Source: Leptospira_A soteropolitanensis (lineage in GTDB: Bacteria > Spirochaetota > Leptospiria > Leptospirales > Leptospiraceae). From it: a stretch of DNA of 64,000 nt. The DNA is taken from the NCBI RefSeq assembly GCF_026151335.1, contig NZ_JAMQPP010000009.1. One strand, 5' to 3'. The first letter of the stretch is position 1, and each line of letters begins with the position of its first letter. Below, piece after piece: positions 8,603 to 16,889 of the stretch. The notes under the pieces are model-generated. The model was not told where the DNA came from. It searched no databases and saw only the letters and a list, made by a program, of their open reading frames with translations. The translations under genes and the position numbers were made by a program.

Positions 8603-9672
8603 AGTAAATTCTTAAAGATAAAATCCGTATATTCATCGTAACAAGTCGGTGACATATGTCCTGCATCGCTGAAATTGTTGCAGGTATAATTTGGGTCATC
8701 GTTCATATTCCAAAAAGGCACTCCGTTTTGTTTATGGTATTCGACTATTCTAGGATACCAATCGTGATACACCGTATCTTCCTTTCCATCACCCACAGAT
8801 ACTTTTAGATTTCGAATATGGTCCATATAAGGTAAAGATAAGCGTACCCAAATCACCGCAGAAGGAACGCCTAATTGTTTTGCCAGTTCTAAGGATTGAT
8901 TTGTAAAACTTAAAATGTTCTCAGAAAATCTAAAGGGAACCAAATAAGAATGGAAGTCTCCAATGGCAGATTTTTTCAATAACTCAAGCGGGAGTACAGA
9001 CTGGTGAGTTCCTGGTGTCATAGCAGAACCCTTTCCCCTATTCAAATTAGCCATTAAACTATTACGTAATTCACGATAGGGGTATAAAAATGATTCTTTA
9101 TTTTTAGCCCTAGTAATGATTACCTCTAATTTAGGACGATATTGATACGCACGAAACATACGTTTTGCGATTAATGTAGAAATATCATCTGTCGAAAATA
9201 GGGAAAAATGTTTTAATACGAAAGATACGTTAAGGCCATTCGTTAAAGTTTCATCTACCTTTAAAGTAGCTGCCGAATTATACATTTCCACGGAATGATC
9301 GAACAAAAAGAAATCTGGCCTAACGTTGTCTTTGTGGAACTCTTCCATCCATTGTAATACATAATCGGGTTTACCGCCGGGAACAGAAAAATTAAACATC
9401 ACCCAACCTGGATACTTTTTATGGATGTATTCATTATCAAACAACAAAGCACGAGAATTACCAAAGTATACTAATACCTTGTCTCTCTCCTTATTGGAAA
9501 GATAAACCTTTAAATCTTCATATAACTGGCGTTTTTGTATATAATTAATATCAGAAAGAGATTTTGAAAAGTAAGTATGAACATTTTCAAGAAGCAAAAG
9601 TTTATCCAAACAAAATGTAAGGAATACAACAACAAACGGGACAAGTAAATATCTGTTACGAATTAAATCCAC
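8575..9672 (-). CDS. SGNH-like protein (DUF1574-type), partner of the MBOAT acyltransferase
   Basis: I choose the GTG at 9672 because AGGAG lies 5 bases upstream and it begins 8 bases after the MBOAT stop; longer readings run into the MBOAT gene. The ~365-residue protein has an N-terminal membrane anchor (YLLVPFVVVFLTFCLDKLLL) and an SGNH-hydrolase-like body. VYFGNSRALLF carries the likely nucleophile serine, and DAGHMS near the C-terminus fits the DxxH block. In alginate-type systems such proteins work with an MBOAT transporter to O-acylate a polysaccharide outside the membrane. The family name is from memory of Leptospira DUF1574 proteins; the O-acetylation role is inferred from motifs and neighbour. 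Confidence 0.75.
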   Translation of the reverse strand: MDLIRNRYLLVPFVVVFLTFCLDKLLLLENVHTYFSKSLSDINYIQKRQLYEDLKVYLSNKERDKVLVYFGNSRALLFDNEYIHKKYPGWVMFNFSVPGGKPDYVLQWMEEFHKDNVRPDFFLFDHSVEMYNSAATLKVDETLTNGLNVSFVLKHFSLFSTDDISTLIAKRMFRAYQYRPKLEVIITRAKNKESFLYPYRELRNSLMANLNRGKGSAMTPGTHQSVLPLELLKKSAIGDFHSYLVPFRFSENILSFTNQSLELAKQLGVPSAVIWVRLSLPYMDHIRNLKVSVGDGKEDTVYHDWYPRIVEYHKQNGVPFWNMNDDPNYTCNNFSDAGHMSPTCYDEYTDFIFKNLLQSFVKGAR

Positions 9673-9680
9673 AATGTCTC

Positions 9681-11159
9681 CTAAAAACGATAATAGATAA
9701 ATTCTCCGCCATCTTGTGAAAGAGTGGCGAGAAGGAAAATTGTAATAATACCAAGAACTGGAACAAGCCAAACATCATGTTTGCGAATTCGTTCCCAAAA
9801 CTCTGGAACATATTGTATATGGTGGAAAAATAACAAAGCAATGGATGTATAAAAAATTCGTTCCAAATTCTCAATATGTTGGAATCGAAAAGAAGATCCC
9901 TGCCCAAATAAAGATGTAGCAGGAAGTAACCATTCGTTTGATCCACCAATAAACATATTCTCCAAACTATGAGAAAAGTGAGTAAAAATTCCGTAAAAAT
10001 GATCCACCATATTTGTAGCATTATTCGAACGAAACATTAACCCGGAAATCGAAAACAAAATGAAAACGATGACGGCTTTCATCACTATCAAGAATTTATT
10101 TTTTTGTGGGGTTAGTTTCCAACCAAGATTGTCTTCAAAGTATCTTTCCCCCGCAAGAATCACACCCCAATAAAAACCCCAACAAATAAAGGTATAATCA
10201 GCACCATGCCAGAACCCCCCAAGAGTCATAATGATGATGAGATTTAAGTAAGTACGAAGTTCGCCTTTGCGAGAACCACCGAGTGGAAAATATATATAAT
10301 CCCTTAACCAAAAAGATAAGGTAATATGCCAACGTTTCCAAAGCTCCCGTCCAGAGGTTGAGAAAAAAGGAGCCTTAAAGTTTTCAGGAGTTTCAAATCC
10401 TAAAAATAATGCAACTGACCTTGCCATGTCAGTGAGTCCAGAAAAATCACTATAAACTTGGATGGAATAACAAACTCCTGCAATGAATAAAGAAAAAGAA
10501 TCGTATTCAGCAGGAGAACCAAACACAGGTGAGATGGTGAGTGACATCGGATCTGCTACGAGAACTTTTTTTACAAGGCCGGACATGAGCAAATAAGAAG
10601 CACGATACATCTTTTCTTTGCTCGGAGTTAACTTTTCCAAGTTAGGAAAAAAATCAGTCATTCTCATGATCGGTCCAGCAATGAGAACAGGAAAAAATGC
10701 AACAAACAAAAAGTAGTCTTCTACCTTTACAATTGGTTTAGAAGAATCGCGATATGTATCAACAGCAGCAGCTATGACTTGAAAAGTATAAAAACTGATC
10801 GCAAGCGGCAGGGCAATATGAATGAGGTCAGGAACCTGTTTGAAAAACGGATAATTAGTTAAATCAGCAAGAACCTTGCTAAAAAAATATATATATTTAA
10901 AAAACCCTAAATTGATTAGGTTGAGAGATACGGTAAGCCCTATCCAAAACTTTGTGGGAGTGGATCTAATTTTTCGGTAAAGCAGATAGTTGATGGCAAT
11001 GACGGTCAAAAAGTGGAATGTCAAAGCCAAAGAAAAGTAGGCGTAAAAACTAATCCCTGCAAGTAAAAGGAAATACTTTCGAAATACTCTGGGAATGGCC
11101 CAATAGAGCAAATATACGACGGAAAAAAAGATTAAGAATGGGATTGAGTTGAACAACAT
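9681..11159 (-). CDS. MBOAT-family O-acyltransferase (AlgI-like)
   Basis: This 492-residue polytopic membrane protein has at least nine hydrophobic segments. It carries the AlgI/DltB-type signatures WKRWHITLSFWLRDYIYFPL and GGFWHGADYTF; the histidine in FWHGA is the expected catalytic residue. Such enzymes move acyl groups from a cytoplasmic donor across the membrane for O-acylation of polysaccharide or other envelope acceptors. The SGNH-like gene follows after 8 bases and the NYN-domain gene precedes it by 1 base, so the three are an operon. The acceptor cannot be read from the sequence. Confidence 0.93.
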   Translation of the reverse strand: MLFNSIPFLIFFSVVYLLYWAIPRVFRKYFLLLAGISFYAYFSLALTFHFLTVIAINYLLYRKIRSTPTKFWIGLTVSLNLINLGFFKYIYFFSKVLADLTNYPFFKQVPDLIHIALPLAISFYTFQVIAAAVDTYRDSSKPIVKVEDYFLFVAFFPVLIAGPIMRMTDFFPNLEKLTPSKEKMYRASYLLMSGLVKKVLVADPMSLTISPVFGSPAEYDSFSLFIAGVCYSIQVYSDFSGLTDMARSVALFLGFETPENFKAPFFSTSGRELWKRWHITLSFWLRDYIYFPLGGSRKGELRTYLNLIIIMTLGGFWHGADYTFICWGFYWGVILAGERYFEDNLGWKLTPQKNKFLIVMKAVIVFILFSISGLMFRSNNATNMVDHFYGIFTHFSHSLENMFIGGSNEWLLPATSLFGQGSSFRFQHIENLERIFYTSIALLFFHHIQYVPEFWERIRKHDVWLVPVLGIITIFLLATLSQDGGEFIYYRF

Positions 11160-11160
11160 A

Positions 11161-11661
11161 TCAAGGAAGGAATTGTCTCTCCCAGTAATCGGTTTCCGAA
11201 CTTGGTGTCAATCCTTCTTTCAAGTGGTTAAACTCCGATTCGTCCTCTTCCGCTTCCTGTTTTAGCCAGTCTGTGTAAAATTCCTCCGAAGTCATTCGTT
11301 TGGCTCGAAGTCTTCTGGCAAAGCTTATGATCTCCTTATCAGAAGATACCACCAAACATTGCGAAGGTATTGGACATAAGTTTAGATATCCAATGATCAA
11401 GTCATCTGCTTTTTTTTCATGACTGTAATGGATAGAAAACTCACCCCAATCTTCTGAATAACAATCAGAGGTAATATCCTTTTTTCCGTCAAAAAATACT
11501 AAAATTTTAGAATGTTTATTCTTAATAAAGTAGCGTTTTAGATGCAGAAGTAAGCCATCCCTGGCATCTTGTAGACGGTATTCCCCCAAACAAAAAGCCA
11601 AATCAGGAAATTTATACATTAGATTCATCCCGTCGATCAGGATTCTCTCAATTACGGGCAC
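11161..11661 (-). CDS. NYN-domain (YacP-like) putative RNA-processing nuclease
   Basis: The 166-residue soluble protein begins with ILIDGMNLMYKFPDL and has ILVFFDG, KADDLIIGYL and LVVSSDKEIISFARR. Together these form the conserved acidic pocket of PIN-like NYN domains of the YacP/Rae1 group, which cut RNA. The start is a GTG at 11661. It is the first gene of a three-gene minus-strand run and lies 51 bases from the divergent SDR gene, so promoters for both directions must sit in that short gap. Nuclease activity is family-based inference; a link to the acyltransferase genes is positional only. Confidence 0.72.
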   Translation of the reverse strand: MPVIERILIDGMNLMYKFPDLAFCLGEYRLQDARDGLLLHLKRYFIKNKHSKILVFFDGKKDITSDCYSEDWGEFSIHYSHEKKADDLIIGYLNLCPIPSQCLVVSSDKEIISFARRLRAKRMTSEEFYTDWLKQEAEEDESEFNHLKEGLTPSSETDYWERQFLP

Positions 11662-11712
11662 AACTCTATTGAAACCACTTGCCAGATTCGCTTAAACCAA
11701 AAAAACGTAAAC

Positions 11713-12465
11713 ATGGGGAAAAAAATAATCATCGTCGGTGCCTCTAGTGGGATCGGAAAAGCCATAGCAGAAGCTGAATTGAATGCAGGGAATTCTGTAG
11801 TCCTTTTAGCCAGAAGGGAAAAATCCCTCGAATCCATATCCAAAAAAGCCAATTCAGGAAAAGAGAAAAGAGCCTACCCTTTGGTATTTGATGTGACAAA
11901 GTTTTCCACAGCAGAAAAAACTTTTAGTAAGGCAGTGAGTTTACTCGGTGGAGTGGACGAAGTGTATTTTGCTTCTGGTGTAATGCCAGAAATTTCTCCT
12001 AACGAATACAATACGACCAAAGACTTGGAAATGTTAAACGTGAATTTATTAGGGGCAGTTGCTTTTTTAAATCCAGTTGCCACTTATTTCACAAAACAAA
12101 AGTCAGGTAAAATAATCGGAATTTCTTCCATTGCAGGAGAACGTGGCAGAAAAGGAAATCCTGTATATAATACTTCTAAAGCTGCACTTAATACTTACCT
12201 AGAAGCACTTCGCAATCGGTTGTCTGAGTCAAATGTGCAAGTAACAACGATTAAACCAGGATTCGTTCTAACAGAAATGACAAAAGGTCTCAAACTCCCA
12301 GAAAAAGGATTACTAAAGGCTATTACCGCAGAAGAAGCCGCAGAGAGGATTCGCAATATCGTAGCTAGCGGTAAAGATGAAGCTTTTGTTCCTGGAATTT
12401 GGGCCCTTGTCGGTATTATCATTCGTAACATTCCGAATTTCATTTTTAAAAAACTGAGTATATAA
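11713..12465 (+). CDS. SDR oxidoreductase resembling DprE2
   Basis: This 250-residue short-chain dehydrogenase has the NAD(P)-binding GASSGIGKAIAEA (about 9-21) and the catalytic serine-tyrosine-lysine set in ISSIAGERGRKGNPVYNTSK. The C-terminus (KPGFVLTEMTKGL through IPNFIFKKLSI) resembles mycobacterial DprE2, the reductase half of decaprenylphosphoryl-ribose 2'-epimerase. The next gene, 1 base after the stop, encodes a DprE1-like flavoprotein, which strengthens the reading. A predicted job is NAD(P)H reduction of a keto intermediate on a polyprenyl-phosphate sugar. The SDR call is firm; the substrate is inference. Confidence 0.85.
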   Translation: MGKKIIIVGASSGIGKAIAEAELNAGNSVVLLARREKSLESISKKANSGKEKRAYPLVFDVTKFSTAEKTFSKAVSLLGGVDEVYFASGVMPEISPNEYNTTKDLEMLNVNLLGAVAFLNPVATYFTKQKSGKIIGISSIAGERGRKGNPVYNTSKAALNTYLEALRNRLSESNVQVTTIKPGFVLTEMTKGLKLPEKGLLKAITAEEAAERIRNIVASGKDEAFVPGIWALVGIIIRNIPNFIFKKLSI

Positions 12466-12466
12466 T

Positions 12467-13912
12467 ATGGTCGCAAAAAAAACAAAATCCATTCCTGAGA
12501 TTAAAGTTCCTAAAAAGGAAAAAGTAGAAGCATGGGGAATGAGTTCTTATTCTCTGTCACCTGTTTTCCGTCCAGAATCAGAAGAGGAAATTAAGGAACT
12601 ATTTGTTTGGGCTAATCAGACTGGCACAAAGATTGCGTTACGCGGCGGCGGTTGCAGTTATGGTGACGCTTCTACAAACACAGAGGGAGTTGTTTTAGAT
12701 CTTACTCGTTTCAATAAAGTTTTAGATTTTAATTTGAAAACGGGTGTAATGACTGTACAATCTGGTGCAAGGATCAAAGATCTTTGGGAAACCGGAATCG
12801 AAAATGGTTTTTGGCCACCAGTGGTTTCTGGAACTATGATGCCAACTCTTGGCGGCGCACTTTCGATGAATATTCACGGAAAAAACAACTTCAAGGTGGG
12901 TACGATTGGCGAACACATCAAAGAGTTTACTTTCCTAACTGCCAAAGGTGATATTTTAGTTTGTTCTCCTAAAAAAAATACAGATCTGTTTTATTCGGCT
13001 ATTTCCGGCTTTGGAATGTTAGGTTGTTTTTTAACGGTTCAAATCAAAATGAAACCAATTTATGCAGGAAAAATGAAAATTGATCCAGTGTACGTAAGAA
13101 ACTTCGATGAATTATTCACTTATTTCGAAGAACATTACAAAACTTCTGATTATTTAGTTGGTTGGATTGATGCCTTTGCTTCTGGAAAATCTATGGGTAG
13201 AGGCCAAATCCACAAAGCTACCAATCTAAAAGAAGGAGAAGATCCTGACTTTCCTGGCAACTGTTTACTCGAAAGACAACACCTGCCCTCTCGCCTATTC
13301 TATGTAATTCCCAAAAAATGGATGTGGATCCTTATGCGTCCCTTTAGCTTTAATTTTGGGATGAGGCTCATCAATTTGGCAAAGTGTATTGCAAGTATTC
13401 TTGTGAACAATAAAGCCTATTACCAAGGCCATGCAGAATATGCATTCCTTTTAGACTATGTTCCTAATTGGAAGTTTGTTTACAAACCTGGTGCGATGAT
13501 CCAATACCAAGTGTTTATTCCAAAAGAAAACGCCAAACAAGCATTTCGTGAGATTTTTACCATTTGCCAAGAACGTGGGATCGTGAATTATCTTTCAGTT
13601 TTCAAAAAACACAAACCAGATCCATTTTTACTTACCCACGCTGTGGATGGATTTTCTATGGCAATGGACTTCCCTGTCACCAAAGGAAACAGAGAAAAAC
13701 TCTGGGCACTTTGTAGAGAAATGGATGAGATTGTTTTAAAACACAAAGGAAGATTTTATTTTGCAAAAGACTCCACTCTTCGCAAACGAGTGATGGAATC
13801 CTATTTTCCTAAAGACAATCTCAAACGTTTCTATTCTCTTAAGAAAAAGTATGATCCAAAAGGAATCTTACAAACCGATCTTTACAAACGAGTGTTTTTA
13901 ACAGAAAATTAA
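12467..13912 (+). CDS. FAD-dependent oxidase resembling DprE1
   Basis: The 481-residue protein belongs to the FAD_binding_4 (VAO/aldonolactone oxidase) group. RGGGCSYGDASTN (about 61-73) and TLGGALSMNIHGKNNFKVG are close in arrangement to the flavin-binding segments of DprE1, which oxidises the 2'-hydroxyl of decaprenylphosphoryl-ribose. The C-terminal part (YLSVFKKHKPDPF, GFSMAMDFPVT) also follows the DprE1 pattern. It starts at an ATG 1 base after the DprE2-like SDR stop, so an oxidase-reductase epimerase pair is likely. The cysteine at the covalent inhibitor site of DprE1 cannot be judged without alignment. Substrate in Leptospira is unknown. Confidence 0.85.
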   Translation: MVAKKTKSIPEIKVPKKEKVEAWGMSSYSLSPVFRPESEEEIKELFVWANQTGTKIALRGGGCSYGDASTNTEGVVLDLTRFNKVLDFNLKTGVMTVQSGARIKDLWETGIENGFWPPVVSGTMMPTLGGALSMNIHGKNNFKVGTIGEHIKEFTFLTAKGDILVCSPKKNTDLFYSAISGFGMLGCFLTVQIKMKPIYAGKMKIDPVYVRNFDELFTYFEEHYKTSDYLVGWIDAFASGKSMGRGQIHKATNLKEGEDPDFPGNCLLERQHLPSRLFYVIPKKWMWILMRPFSFNFGMRLINLAKCIASILVNNKAYYQGHAEYAFLLDYVPNWKFVYKPGAMIQYQVFIPKENAKQAFREIFTICQERGIVNYLSVFKKHKPDPFLLTHAVDGFSMAMDFPVTKGNREKLWALCREMDEIVLKHKGRFYFAKDSTLRKRVMESYFPKDNLKRFYSLKKKYDPKGILQTDLYKRVFLTEN

Positions 13913-13961
13913 ATTACGAACAGACCTTAAAAAATAAAAACTAATTTTTTTAGATTTTGAT

Positions 13962-13985
13962 GCGAGGAATTTTACCACTCCTCGC
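13962..13985. terminator. Candidate bidirectional terminator hairpin
   Basis: GCGAGGA and TCCTCGC form a perfect 7-bp stem around a 10-base loop between two convergent genes. There is no clean T-run directly after the stem on either strand, so termination is plausible by position and hairpin but not certain. Confidence 0.4.
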
Positions 13986-14044
13986 TAACATTTAAACGAA
14001 CATTATGTGAAAAAACAAATAACCAATTGTATATGTTCATTCCA

Positions 14045-15181
14045 CTAAATATTCATCCGTCGGTATAAAAAATAAGCAGCAGAAGTAAAAATCACTGGAG
14101 TCATCCACATACCAATCCAAATCGGTAATGCTCCGTTCTCTGCCAAAGTTTTAGCAGTCGAATTCAAAATATAGTATAACAATACAACGGCAATGGTTAG
14201 ACCAAGGCTTGCCACACCTGCCGAACGTTTTGTGATAGCACCGGCTAGGGCACCTAGTGCCACAACAACAAAAGACATAAGCGGCATTGCAAAAGCCATA
14301 TGTTGTTGGACTATGACATTGCGGAAGGGAATTCCTTTTGTGATTCTAGATTGTATTTCATCAGCCAATTCAAAAAAATTCATCTCTTCTGGATTGCGAA
14401 TTGGTTTAGAAAAGTAAGCTAAATCCTCAGGGAAGTCATAAGTTTTTTCTGGGTATTTAATCCGGGACACAAGTTCCAAGTTTTCATTGAACCGAACTTC
14501 TTCTGCATCATACAATACCCAACTATGCGGGGATGGAATGAACTTTGCCTTTTGCGATGATACTGTATATGTGGGATGTCCATCCGGCGTAATTTCGATA
14601 TAATTGAATCCACCTTTCACAGTGTTTTCTTTTTCATCGATCCAATAGACGTAATAAAATCCTTTTTTTCCTTTGATATGCAATTGGTAGACAAAATCGA
14701 TCAAACGATTAGAACCCTTTGCCATAATGCTATATTCGATTTGGGCCTTTTTGTTTGCAGGTATCACTATAGATTGTCCAAACAAAGTCATAATGAGCCA
14801 CATAGAAATTCCAAAAAACAAAATGGGGGTAATGATGCGAATGAACGAAACGCCTGCCACCATCATCGCCACAAGCTCTTTGTTTACGCTAAATTGACCA
14901 ATGACAAAACAAACCGAAAACATAAGTGCCGGTGCAACAACCTGGTCCACCATCGATGGTAAGGAATACAATACATGTAAATACACATGAGCTTGATTAA
15001 CTTTGGAAGACACCAAATACTTCATCACATCTGTGAATTTATAAATCACAATCATAGATGTTAACATGATGAGAGTTCCAATAAAGGTTTTGAAAAAATC
15101 TAAAAATAAATAGCGGTCTAATGTTCTAAAAGGGATGAATTCCTTTTTGAACCAAATAAATGGAGTTAAGAACAAATTCAT
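14045..15181 (-). CDS. LptF/LptG-family permease (YjgP/YjgQ)
   Basis: This 378-residue protein is one of the transmembrane partners that, with LptB and LptC, extract lipopolysaccharide from the inner membrane and send it to the outer membrane. It has N-terminal transmembrane segments (about 28-50, 68-90, 105-135), a large periplasmic beta-jellyroll (about 145-270) and three C-terminal membrane segments (about 290-375). LDRYLFLDFFKTFIGTL near the N-terminus and MPLMSFVVVALGALAGA near the C-terminus are typical. F versus G cannot be decided without comparison. Its ATG overlaps the stop of the SpoIIE phosphatase gene by 4 bases. Confidence 0.9.
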   Translation of the reverse strand: MNLFLTPFIWFKKEFIPFRTLDRYLFLDFFKTFIGTLIMLTSMIVIYKFTDVMKYLVSSKVNQAHVYLHVLYSLPSMVDQVVAPALMFSVCFVIGQFSVNKELVAMMVAGVSFIRIITPILFFGISMWLIMTLFGQSIVIPANKKAQIEYSIMAKGSNRLIDFVYQLHIKGKKGFYYVYWIDEKENTVKGGFNYIEITPDGHPTYTVSSQKAKFIPSPHSWVLYDAEEVRFNENLELVSRIKYPEKTYDFPEDLAYFSKPIRNPEEMNFFELADEIQSRITKGIPFRNVIVQQHMAFAMPLMSFVVVALGALAGAITKRSAGVASLGLTIAVVLLYYILNSTAKTLAENGALPIWIGMWMTPVIFTSAAYFLYRRMNI

Positions 15182-16461
15182 AAAATTTCCAAAAGTAACA
15201 TACTCATATCGTCGGAAATTCGTTTTGCCGAAAATGACATGGAGTCCTCATATAGAGCATTTAAAAAATCTTCACCTTTTTTGTCAGAATGATTTTTTAT
15301 GGAAGAGAGTAAATGTTCGTCTCCGTATATTTCTCCAGCCTCATTAAAAACTTCTAAAATTCCATCAGAATAGAGTAAAATACGGTCTCCAGAATTAGGT
15401 GTGATCGTAAAATCTTTTAAATTAGGTTTTAAATAGGAAACAATCAAAGTCCCCATCCCTTCCATAAACTTTGGATCAGAATTTTTTTCTATTCTGACAA
15501 GGGGTGGATGGCCCGCAATGGAATAACGAATTTCTTTAGTATCAGTATCCAAAAATAATACACAAGCACTAATATGATTTCCTGGAACTAGCGCTTGCAA
15601 GTCGGTATGAATTGATTTTAAGCAGTGAGAGGGCTCACTTTGGTTTCCGTGAATTTTAAATGCAAGAACTGCCATTGCCGAAACCATTGCGGAAGCAATT
15701 CCATGTCCAGAAACATCGGCAAAAAAAAGAGCTAATTTCCCATCTGTTCTTTCTAAATAACTAATGGCATCGCCACCTACTTGTCCAAAGGATCGAAAAA
15801 AAGAATGTAAGCGAACTGCTTTTGTTTTTGGCCACTCAGTAGTTACTAAATTAGATTGGGTTTCATTTGCTAAATCGAGTTCATTTAACATACGATCCTG
15901 AAACCCTTTGAGCTGAGATTCTGAAATTCTAAGTTTTTCAACAGAACTCAGCCGAATATTGAGTGTTAAATAAGAAACAAGAGCCGGTGTAATAATAGCA
16001 GAAAGGTATAAAGATAAATCCACTTGAGGTTCTTTTGTATAAATACCGATAATGATACCTGCAGAAGTGACTGTTCCTAAATAAGAGACAAGAGAGCGAC
16101 GATCAACAAAACTTACTCCAATACAAGAAAGAACTAAAATCATTCCTACCAGATAACCAATATAAAGCGAATTCCAATACAAAAGAATGAGAGAATGTGC
16201 ACTCATTGAGTAAAAGAAATATAGCATAATAGATTGGATTCGGTTCCGAACCCAATCTGAGAAATAAGTTGCAATGAAAAATCCCAAAGTAACAGATGCA
16301 TGTAAAATGCGAATCCATTTAGGATCATACAATCCTAACTCAACAGTAGGTGCAAAAATTCCAAAACCTATAAAACTAAAAAAAACAATGAGGCAAATTC
16401 TTGAAATTTTCATTACCTCATCATCTAGTTTGAATCGATCTTGAATTGATTGTTTGATCAT
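15178..16461 (-). CDS. Membrane-anchored SpoIIE-family serine phosphatase
   Basis: The N-terminal ~175 residues hold five or six hydrophobic helices. The C-terminal half is a PP2C/SpoIIE phosphatase with the metal-binding aspartates in GGDAI, FADVSGHGIASAM, LLYSDGILEVF and SDDMSMLLLEI all present, so activity is expected. Such phosphatases dephosphorylate STAS anti-anti-sigma proteins in partner-switching pathways; two STAS genes lie elsewhere in this window (27,640 and 57,371) but pairing is not shown. It overlaps the thioesterase gene upstream and the LptF/G gene downstream by 4 bases each, forming a three-gene operon. Confidence 0.9.
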   Translation of the reverse strand: MIKQSIQDRFKLDDEVMKISRICLIVFFSFIGFGIFAPTVELGLYDPKWIRILHASVTLGFFIATYFSDWVRNRIQSIMLYFFYSMSAHSLILLYWNSLYIGYLVGMILVLSCIGVSFVDRRSLVSYLGTVTSAGIIIGIYTKEPQVDLSLYLSAIITPALVSYLTLNIRLSSVEKLRISESQLKGFQDRMLNELDLANETQSNLVTTEWPKTKAVRLHSFFRSFGQVGGDAISYLERTDGKLALFFADVSGHGIASAMVSAMAVLAFKIHGNQSEPSHCLKSIHTDLQALVPGNHISACVLFLDTDTKEIRYSIAGHPPLVRIEKNSDPKFMEGMGTLIVSYLKPNLKDFTITPNSGDRILLYSDGILEVFNEAGEIYGDEHLLSSIKNHSDKKGEDFLNALYEDSMSFSAKRISDDMSMLLLEIL

Positions 16462-16883
16462 ACTAAATTATTAGATCCAAATTTTGTTTTAAAATGTTCA
16501 GGAAGGGCCGATGGTTTTTGTAATTCGAAATCAAACCAAACAAAAGCAGCATTTCCTGTTAATACGCATTCTTCATTCTCATTCCACATAGAACAAATCA
16601 CTGTGAAAGCCCGAGAAGAAATGGATTCCACCTCTAAGGTGATTTCTAAAGTAGCCGGAAAAACTACTTGTTTGCGATAATCCATATCGAGATGTGTTAG
16701 TACAGGGCCAGCTTTCACTGGTTTTAATGGAGAGTCCCACAATCCTTCTTTTGTAAAATAATCCGCTCTTGCAGATTCAAAATATCTAACATACGTAACA
16801 TTGTTTACGTGACCGAAAGCATCCATCTCACCCCAAACAACTTGTTGGATGAATTTGTGTTTATATTTGATTGGTTTTGGCAT
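16458..16883 (-). CDS. 4HBT-type acyl-CoA thioesterase
   Basis: This 141-residue hotdog-fold protein has the FcbC/YbgC-type active-site segment WGEMDAFGHVNNVTYVRYFE, whose aspartate is the expected catalytic residue. It should hydrolyse acyl-CoA thioesters in the cytoplasm. Length is normal for the family. The start is an ATG 6 bases after the PBP1C stop, so it may be transcribed with that upstream gene, and it overlaps the phosphatase gene by 4 bases. The substrate chain cannot be predicted. Confidence 0.88.
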   Translation of the reverse strand: MPKPIKYKHKFIQQVVWGEMDAFGHVNNVTYVRYFESARADYFTKEGLWDSPLKPVKAGPVLTHLDMDYRKQVVFPATLEITLEVESISSRAFTVICSMWNENEECVLTGNAAFVWFDFELQKPSALPEHFKTKFGSNNLV

Positions 16884-16889
16884 GTTTTG

